Shown here piece after piece: positions 17,301 to 25,100 of a DNA stretch of 39,532 nucleotides. Under the pieces are notes generated by a model. It searched no databases and was not told the origin of the DNA. It saw only the letters and a list, made by a program, of their open reading frames with translations. How positions within the stretch are numbered: position 1 is the stretch's first letter; each line of letters starts with the position of its first letter. The position numbers and the translations under genes are program-made. Source of the stretch: CAZTZL01 sp964617625 (GTDB taxonomy: Bacteria; Zhuqueibacterota; QNDG01; DSAB01); NCBI GenBank assembly GCA_964617625.1, contig CAZTZL010000029.1, positions 1 to 39,532 of the forward strand, written 5' to 3'.

Positions 17301-17576
17301 ATCGAATTTCCCGTCTCCGGTCGTTTTATTGTTCTCATCCGTTTGGAACTCGGTCATTAGTGCCAGAATGTGGACTGTATCCGGCTCCGAAAGAGCCGAT
17401 ACCTGTGGTTTCAAAAAACAGAACCCATTCTGGAAATATAGTTTTGAATGCTCAAGAAGATTACGCTTTGAAACAACCGGTTTTCTCTGCCGGATGCGGA
17501 CAGGTTCAGCCATTAAAGAAAATGAGAAACTCAGAATGATCGACCATAAAAAAATATAAATGAAAGCTTTTCTCAT
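14302..17576 (-). CDS. Secreted M6-like protein with FG-GAP repeats and T9SS tail; active site lost
   Basis: The annotated interval contains 100 N and a 55-bp duplicated flank. Removing those 155 bp restores one frame of 1039 residues, starting at ATG 17574-17576 (GGAG four to five bases upstream). Signal peptide about 1-23. Residues 60-520 follow the M6/immune-inhibitor-A plan (TGDGKFDLS, IGRWGLMDQGS, HVDEDV, GVDLEEADGAQDI). Where M6 enzymes have HEFGHxLGLP this protein has QKFAFQIGLP (267-276), so both zinc histidines and the catalytic glutamate are replaced. Five or so FG-GAP/VCBS-like repeats follow (GDLNGDRKNELVVA, GDIDGDGFMEIV, GDVDGDGSVDIL, LDLDGDGDTELAA). The end is a FlgD-like T9SS tail (YNYPNPNLGNETTIRY...GVYFCQVKA). 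It should be exported to the cell surface and act as a binding rather than proteolytic protein. Confidence 0.88.
16566..16775. repeat. 55-bp direct duplication flanking an artificial gap
   Basis: Positions 16566-16620 and 16721-16775 are identical over 55 bases, with only the 100 N (16621-16720) between them. Both copies encode the same peptide (KFAFQIGLPALWNTENGR) of the M6-like gene. Collapsing them removes 155 bp and restores a continuous frame. This is what two contigs ending in the same 55-mer look like after scaffolding; it is not a biological repeat. Confidence 0.95.
16621..16720. other. Assembly gap (100 N), apparently artificial
   Basis: Placeholder run between two identical 55-bp ends. 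No sequence is missing if the ends are merged, because the merged gene keeps its frame (3120 bp = 1040 codons including stop). Confidence 0.95.
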
Positions 17577-17597
17577 AAATTCTCCACAGATAAACAA

Positions 17598-17625
17598 AAT
17601 ACCCCACGGAACAAAGTGGGGTATT
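17598..17625 (-). terminator. Intrinsic terminator or attenuator after porV
   Basis: On the minus strand AATACCCCAC and GTGGGGTATT form a 10-bp stem with an 8-base loop, followed by TTGTTTATC. It lies between the porV stop and the M6-like start (21 bp before that ATG), with no room for a promoter after it. The M6-like gene therefore needs read-through or a promoter inside porV. Confidence 0.75.
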
Positions 17626-17668
17626 CTTTAAAACAATCTATAACATCAGTCTAAAGAATCCGGCACAT

Positions 17669-18727
17669 TTAAAAACCGATGGTTAAGGAAAACCGCATGG
17701 TATCCGCAAGCGGGTGTCCCTGTTCTGCCGCCACATAGGCAAAATCAAAACGATATTTCGAATATTGCAGCCCGGCTCCGAAAGCAGGAAATTTCACCTT
17801 GCCTTCCTCATCGTAATAATAACCGGCTCGTAAAAAAATCATGTTGTTATAAACGTATTCACAACCAATTGAGCTGATCAATCGTTTCGCCTGGTCGCTC
17901 AGCGATCCGTCCGACCATGATGTAAACAGAGCTTTATAAAAAGGATCCGACGTGCCGTCCTTGTGGCGGACAACCATCAGCTTGTTCGTATCCAATGCTA
18001 ATAAAAAGCGATTGTATTCCGTATCCAGCAACCGGTAAGCAAATCCGACTTTAAGATTGGTTGGTATGGGGTCTGCCTGTGCCTGATCCACATAAGTGAT
18101 TTTCGGCCCCATGTTAGAAATGGCGGCACCAAATGAAAGTCCCTTTGGGAAATGAAATTTGTACAGTACGCCGACATCCACGGAAAAAGCATTCCCTTTT
18201 CCACCACCCTTTTCCTCACCCACCTGGACCCAATCCGGGGCCAGAAGGCTTTGAATGAACCTCATATTCACACCAAGGCCAAGATTATCATTCAATTGAG
18301 TGGCATATCCCACAGTCACGGCAAAATCGTAACTGACAAAACGCCCCTGTTCCTCATTGTTTTCACTCATCCAGACCTGCTCGCCCATATTGAGGTAGGT
18401 CACGTTGGCACCGATGGTTCCTCCAAGACTTTCGAAATATTGACGAAAGGATCCAAACTCGTAATACATATCATCAACAAGTCCGGGAAGCCATTTACAG
18501 TGCATGAGTGTGATTTCTCCGCCCCTCTGGAAAGCCAGCCCTGCGGGATTCCAGTGTATTGCCGTCGCATCATCCGCGACTGCCACAAAAGCCTCGCCCA
18601 TTCCAGCGGCTCTGGCTCCGGGAGAAATAAGGAGAAAGAGCACTGCTGATTCGCTCACGGCAAATGCCGAAGACGTAAACATCAGTCCAAGGGTTGTGAT
18701 CATCAGAATAATGAAAAGTTTTTTCAT
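17669..18727 (-). CDS. PorV/PorQ-family outer-membrane protein (T9SS)
   Basis: A 352-residue protein. The start ATG at 18725-18727 has GGAGG five bases upstream; longer in-frame starts have no such site. Signal peptide 1-23 (TSSAFA). The mature N-terminus SPGARAAGMGEAFVAVADDATAIHWNPAG is the hallmark of the PorV/PorQ (UPF0164) family of FadL-like beta-barrels. The rest is amphipathic strands ending with the aromatic C-terminus MRFSLTIGF. PorV carries T9SS substrates from the translocon to the attachment complex. Its place between genes for proteins with T9SS-type tails supports that role, though the family also contains members without a proven secretion function. It has its own promoter (18935-18963), a long leader and a downstream terminator. 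Confidence 0.85.
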   Translation of the reverse strand: MKKLFIILMITTLGLMFTSSAFAVSESAVLFLLISPGARAAGMGEAFVAVADDATAIHWNPAGLAFQRGGEITLMHCKWLPGLVDDMYYEFGSFRQYFESLGGTIGANVTYLNMGEQVWMSENNEEQGRFVSYDFAVTVGYATQLNDNLGLGVNMRFIQSLLAPDWVQVGEEKGGGKGNAFSVDVGVLYKFHFPKGLSFGAAISNMGPKITYVDQAQADPIPTNLKVGFAYRLLDTEYNRFLLALDTNKLMVVRHKDGTSDPFYKALFTSWSDGSLSDQAKRLISSIGCEYVYNNMIFLRAGYYYDEEGKVKFPAFGAGLQYSKYRFDFAYVAAEQGHPLADTMRFSLTIGF

Positions 18728-18768
18728 TGTATCCTCCAGAAATAAATAAAAAACCGAACTTTCATGTC

Positions 18769-18853
18769 CTGCAGAAAAACACACGGACCATGAACATTCG
18801 GTCTGGATATAAGTCCGTAAAGGTAAGCGGAATACCACATTCTTTTTCTGCAG
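18769..18853 (-). promoter_or_regulatory. Long-range stem in the porV leader
   Basis: CTGCAGAAAAA (18769-18779) and TTTTTCTGCAG (18843-18853) are perfect inverse copies 63 bases apart inside the predicted 5' untranslated region, ending about 40 bases before the start codon. The stem could present or hide the ribosome binding site. Function is inferred from position only. Confidence 0.35.
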
Positions 18854-18934
18854 AAACAGGTTAACTAAAATCCACCAGACCTTTAACGAACTTCTATAGG
18901 CAATCTCCTTAAAAAACCTTCTGTATGGGTTATA

Positions 18935-18963
18935 AATGTATTAAATCGTCACTGAAATGTCAA
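18935..18963 (-). promoter_or_regulatory. Sigma-70-type promoter of porV
   Basis: On the minus strand TTGACA (18958-18963), 17-base spacer, TACATT (18935-18940). The -35 is perfect and the -10 matches at four positions. Transcription would begin near 18928, about 200 nt before the porV start codon. Confidence 0.65.
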
Positions 18964-19054
18964 GTTTTTTTTTCATACACAATATACTTTGCTTGAAATT
19001 AGAGCAACAATTATGCCATTAAAATAAATTTTTTCCCCCGAGCATCACAAATAA

Positions 19055-19085
19055 AAACGTGCGGCATGTACAATACCGCACGTTT
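19055..19085 (-). terminator. Intrinsic terminator of the giant surface-protein gene
   Basis: AAACGTGCGG and CCGCACGTTT make a 10-bp stem with an 11-base loop, followed on the minus strand by TTATTTG. It lies 20 bp beyond the stop of the 2682-residue gene. Confidence 0.85.
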
Positions 19086-19104
19086 CAATTCTGGTTTGTT
19101 CATT

Positions 19105-22100
19105 TTATTTAAGGAGCATCATTTTCCTGACCTTGGTAAACTTTTCCGTCACCAAACGATAGAAATAAATACCGCTCGGAAACGTACCGGCATCCAATTG
19201 AATCGTATAAACCCCGGCCTTCTGAACTTCATCGACCAGCTTTCTCACTTCACGGCCCCGCATATCAAACAGGATAAGAGCCACGTGCTGAGTGATTGGT
19301 AAGTCGTACTGAATGGTTGTAATCGGATTGAAAGGATTCGGATAGTTATAATTCAGCGCGAACTTCTTTGGTATGCCGGAAACATTCTCAACACTGCTTG
19401 TTCCTATCGTTTTAAACGTCCTGATTTCAGCACCGGTTATTGTGTTCTCGTACCAACTGTCATTTGCATAAAGACCAAGAGCGGTATCCGCAGCGGTCAC
19501 GGCGACCCAATAATCTGTATTCTGCATCAAACCGGTTAAAACATAACTCGTGACATTGCCGATGGAAACCATATCGGGTTTGATAAAACTGCATGGCTCA
19601 AAATGCGATTGTTCAACGGAATAATAGATATGATAGCAGTTCGCATGAGTTGCCGCTTCCCAGGAAATTTCGACAGAAGTATCTTCGACCGATTCTATTG
19701 TGATTGGGTTGGGAGCGATACCTGCCGCTTGATCAGCAACCGACAATGCCTTCAGATGATCTTTGTTAAAGAAATCATTGAGCGCCTGGTTGATAAGTGC
19801 GCTGATGGCAGTAAGTTCATCAGGCCTCAAATCACCAGCCCTTCTTGCCTGATGAATATGTTGAGGTACAAGCAGACCAAGATTGCTTACACCCACAGAA
19901 TCGGGTGGTATGGATCCTTTAAATCGTCTCGCATGATCTCTTGTTAATACATTAAACTTGTAATCCCAGTCTACACTCGGTTCAATCTCAGTGGCCTGAT
20001 TAAAATCATTCCAGGTCTCGATGAGACACCACGGCATCTGAAGCGGATGGCTGTAATTATGAACTTTTTCCCAGGTCAGATTATAAACCAGAGTATCCTG
20101 GCGGCTCATCCAGTGATCCTCGCCCAGCGACCATTCCCTGTCGTCAAAGCCGGGCCAAACACCACCGAGCGCAAAAAGAAGATCACCCGGATCCGGCAGA
20201 TAATTTTCCCGGGAGTAAGTTGTATCGATATAGGACTCACCCCATTCCATGCCATTTGGATCCCACTGGCCATCCAACGGCTGCACCCATGGATAACACA
20301 CATCTACCGGATCGAAACATTCCGGTTCGGTCCCGTTCCAGAGAAGGAAGACGTCCGAAGGTAATGTCGTATCGGCACAGACACTGTACTCTGCCGGCGT
20401 GTAGATGGGAGCCTCTGCATTATAGAGAAAGAGCGGCCGGCGAACATGTCTCCGGGTGCCCCAGTATGCCGGATGTGTCATCAACGAATCTCCCATATAT
20501 TCGAAATTGGGTTCCATCTCTCCAAATGCTTCTTCGTTATAGGAGGCAGCAATCTCAAAATTGAAGCCGAAGATATTGTATTTCTGATACAGAATATCGG
20601 CTTCGTTGAGTAATCCTTTCATGCCTGGATTTTCGTAAGCATCTTTTCCGTACCAGTCTACCGCAAAACCGTCGATACCGCACGCCCATGCCGCAAGAAT
20701 ATGGTATTCCCATATGTACGGATCGTAGGAATCATAGCGGTTAAACAAGGAAGTATCGGCATAACCGCCAGAATAATCGGGAATCCAGTGACGAAGCGTG
20801 GAATCACTCTCTGTATCTGCATACCATGGTTGGTATCTGGCCAGCAGATACCGTCGGCCGGTACCCCAGTTTTCTTCGGGATAGGCAAATCCAAAGTCGG
20901 CATCGAGAAAAACCTCACCGGCGGCAAGACTGACATGCATGGAATCTACTGTTGTAATTTGATATCCGCCTGATGGAAGCTGAACATATCGATGTGCCTT
21001 CACATCAAATTCACCTGGCGGAAGGTGTGTAAAATAATAGAGCCCGAATCCATCGGTCTGAAGACTATCAACCAGAACTTTGTTAAAGAGAAGAAATACT
21101 TTAACCGTGGAAAGCGGTGTCTCGAACGGATCCTGATTTGCATCCCAATTTTTATCGTGCCAGGTATAATTTCCGATCACTCCGGAATCAGCAGCCATGA
21201 AACCGAAATCAGCATCAAGGAAATCCTGACCCTGAATTAATTCCACACGCATGGGATCATTGTTCGTGGTACAGACATAGTTCCAGGGCATATCATCATC
21301 TGCCGCATAGACATCTACTATATAAACACCCGGTTCAAGCTCTTCAAACAGGTACATACCGTCTACATCTGTTGAATCCAGCAGCAGGAGCGTTCCCAGC
21401 GTGTCAAACAAACCGACCGTAATTTCCGGCAAACCAATTTCATCCGTATCCTGATCACCATCACGGTCTTTGTCCTCCCAGACGTAATCACCAATCGAAC
21501 CTGTCGATTTCAACCGATAACCAAAATCAGCATCATTATAATCTTCGCCAATCGACAACAGGACTGTATCCGGCTCATTATTGGTGGTAAGAATATACCA
21601 GTCTGGTATCGTACTATCTTCCACATCGACAACATAGAGACCCGCTTCAAGTTCGGTGAAATCATACGCACCGTTGGCGTCTGTCGTATCGGTCTTTATC
21701 ACAGTATTGCCCAAAATAAGCTTCAGAACGACATCCGGTATACCGGCATTGGTTTCATCCTGATCACCTTCGCCGTCCGCATCATTCCACACATAATCGC
21801 CAATACTGCCGAGGAGACCGCGATAGCCAAAATCAGCATAACTCACAATTTCCGCCGGTCCAAGGTCAATTGAATAACGACCTTCAGCCGATGTACGGAA
21901 ATAACCTTCTGGCAAAGTCGTTTCATCGACTTCAACTCGATAGATGCCGGGATATAAATTATTGAAGCGATAATACCCGTTACTGTTGGTTTGAATAATG
22001 CCGACAATAACCCATGATGCGTTCCGCAATATCACCTTTACATTCGGAATCCCCTTCTCGTCAGGATCCTGATCTCCCTCACCATCGGCATCGTGCCAGA

Positions 22101-25100
22101 CATAATCACCGATACTGCCACCTTCCGGGCGGTATCCAAAATCGGCATCGTTGTAATCTTCTCCCATGGCCAGATCCACTGTATCGGGTTCATTGTGAGT
22201 TGTCAGGTAGAAATCAGCAGGCAGACTTGCTTCATTCACCTCCACAATATAAGTCCCCAGAGGAAGGTTGGTGAAATTATAAATACCACTGGCATTTGTG
22301 GTATCCGTCTGGAGTGTGTCTTTTCCCTGAATCAGCCACAATTCCACATCAGGAATGCCTGATTCATCCAAATCCTGAATACCATCTTCGTTCTTGTCGA
22401 TCCAGACATAATCACCAATGGAGCCTGTATAATAACCAATGTAATGACTGGAATCATCATCAGTGGCAACATAGCCCTGCCAGTCTGTGCCCTGGACACT
22501 CCCGAGATTGGCATATTGACCCCAAGCAGCAGTGCCGTTAGCTTCATAAGTCCAGGTTTCACTAACATCGATACTATCATTACTATTGGCATCATTTCCT
22601 GAGAATGTGAGAATCAAGCTATGGTCGTCAATGACTTGTACATCTCCAAGCGGTACAGCGCCGATATTTGTGACTACATAGGTCCATGTCACTGGATTTC
22701 CAAAAGGAATGGCTGGACCGGTCGGACTATCCGCATCCTCACCATTTGTAGCCTTTTCGATATGAATTCCCATTGAATAACCAAAATAGTGACTCGTATC
22801 ATCATCGGTGACATTATTGCTTCCAGGATCTTGGCCGACGACCTCAGCTACATTTTCATACTGGCCGGAACTTGCTGATCCGGTCGCCTGATAGATCCAG
22901 GTTTCACTCACATCAAGACTGTCGTCTCCATCGATGTTTCCACTAATAAAGGTCGGATTAAAATTATCCCCCGGATTTCCGGGTGAACCGTTGTCATCTG
23001 TCAGGATTACATTGGTCAATCCGACATTTCCCAAATTCGTTACCACATAATCCCATGTGATTGTACTGCCCACAGGAACCTGCGGTCCTGTTGGGTCATC
23101 TGCATCCTGTCCATTCGTGGACTTTTCGATGTGAATTCCTGTGTAATACCCAAAATAGTGACTTGGATCATTGTCAGTATAAGGAACACTATTAAAGTAT
23201 CCCACAACGCTTGCATAATTTTCATACTGACCAGCGGTAGCTACACCCTGCGCCTGATAATTCCAGGTTTCATAAGTATCCAACAGATGATTCCCGTTGG
23301 CATCTCCGCTGAGATACGTCGGATTAAAATTATCCCCTGGAACACCCGGCGTACCGTTATCATCAGTTACAACCACACTTGCCAGAGGCACATTTCCTGT
23401 GTTTGTTACTGTATAAGTCCAATGAACTGTGTTGGTAACAGGAATAAAGGGGCCGGTGGGCAAATCCGCATCCTGGCCCTCCGTAGCCTTTTCAATATGA
23501 ATGGAAGGTGAAGCCGTTTCAATATTAACTGTGTAATCTTCAACTTCCCCGTCAACAGCCAAACCGGTGATACCCAAACCGCCCGCAGAACTGAAGCGGA
23601 ACCGCGAAAAAGTTGCAGAAGGAGACGAAGCGGCAAAAGGCACTGAAAATGAAAGATTGTTATTCCCGGCAACAATATCAAGGTCATTAAAAATTTTCTC
23701 GTTTGCATCACCCCAGTCACCGTCATCATTAAAGTCGATCCATGCATCCAGTTTACCGGCTGAGGAAGCATTTACAGTGACGTAGGCGGTCGTACCGGGA
23801 ACGATGGATGACGGCAGCGTTACACCGTCTTCGTCATCAGTCCCGTTTGTATCATCACCGGTTGCTCCAGCACTCGGCTGACCGTCTGCTTCTCCATCGA
23901 TACTTCCTCCAAGCCGGAATCCGGAAACAATCGTATGCCTCGCACCGTTGCTGGCAAGAAGAACCGGATAGGTCGGATCGGGTGCATCCCCGAAATCCTG
24001 CGCGACTTCGATTTCGACTTCGTAATCTTCCACTTCCCCGTCATTGGCCTGACCGCTCGGAGACAGCCCTCCTGTACTGCTGATACGGAAACGGGAATAC
24101 GTTTGTGACGTCACAGTTGCCGTACCAGGAACCGTAAAATTCAACACATTATTACCGGCAGACAAAACAAGATTATTAAAAATCTTCTCTCCGGAGTCAT
24201 TCCAGTCGCCGTCATCGTTGTAATCGATCCATGCATCAAGCCTTCCCTCACCTGAAGCATTAACTGTAATTTGTGCTTGCTGATACTGGACCAATGAAGT
24301 GTTAAAACTCACACCATCTTCGTCGTCATTTCCGTCTGTATCGTCACCGGTAGCACCGGTCGTAGGTTGACCATCCGGGTCCCCGTCCACACTGGCGCCA
24401 AAACGCAGTCCAAAGCCCAAATTATGTCGTGCACCATTATTAACCAAAAGCACAGGATAAGTTGACGGCGCATCTCCAAAATCCTGTGCCGCGCTGATAC
24501 CAATTGTATAGTCCTCAACTTCACCATCTGAAGCACCGCCGGTCACACCCAATCCACCAGCACTGCTGAAACGGAAACGGGCGTACGTCTGTGATGTCAC
24601 AGTAGCCGTTCCCGGAACCGTAACATTGAGCGGATTGGACCCCGCAGACAACACATAATCATCGAAAATCATTTCACCTGCATCATTCCAGTCACCGTCA
24701 TCATTAAAATCAATCCAGCCATCCAATTGACCGGCCGCTGAAGCTGTTACCGTAATACTGGCCGACTGATAAGGCCTGAGTGTTGTATTGAAAACCACAC
24801 CATCCTCATCATCGATTCCGTGTGTATCATCGCCATCGGCGCCAACTGTGGGCTGCCCGTCTGCTTCGGAATCGATGGAAGCACCTAAATAGAATCCGCT
24901 CGAAATGGTATGATAGGCACCCGAACTCGCTAAAAGCGTCGGATAATTGGTTTCTGGTGCATCTCCGTAATCCCGTCCCGGTTGAATCGTGACCAGATAA
25001 TCTTCTACTTCTCCATTGTTTGTGTATCCGGTCGTCGAAAGGCCGCTGTTTGTGCTGAAACGGAATCGGGCATACGTATCGCCGGACTGAGAATTGTATG

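Larger units (their letters stand above)
18728..19054 (-). other. Leader and promoter region of porV
   Basis: No gene. It holds the promoter at 18935-18963, a leader of about 200 nt, a second AAGGAG near 18905 without a usable start codon, and an 11-bp inverted repeat (18769-18779 with 18843-18853). Confidence 0.5.

Noticed and set aside
17669..18838. Longer porV start (GTG at 18838)
   Set aside because: It adds 37 residues before a perfect signal peptide, while the ATG at 18727 has an ideal Shine-Dalgarno sequence and the extension overlaps the structured leader.
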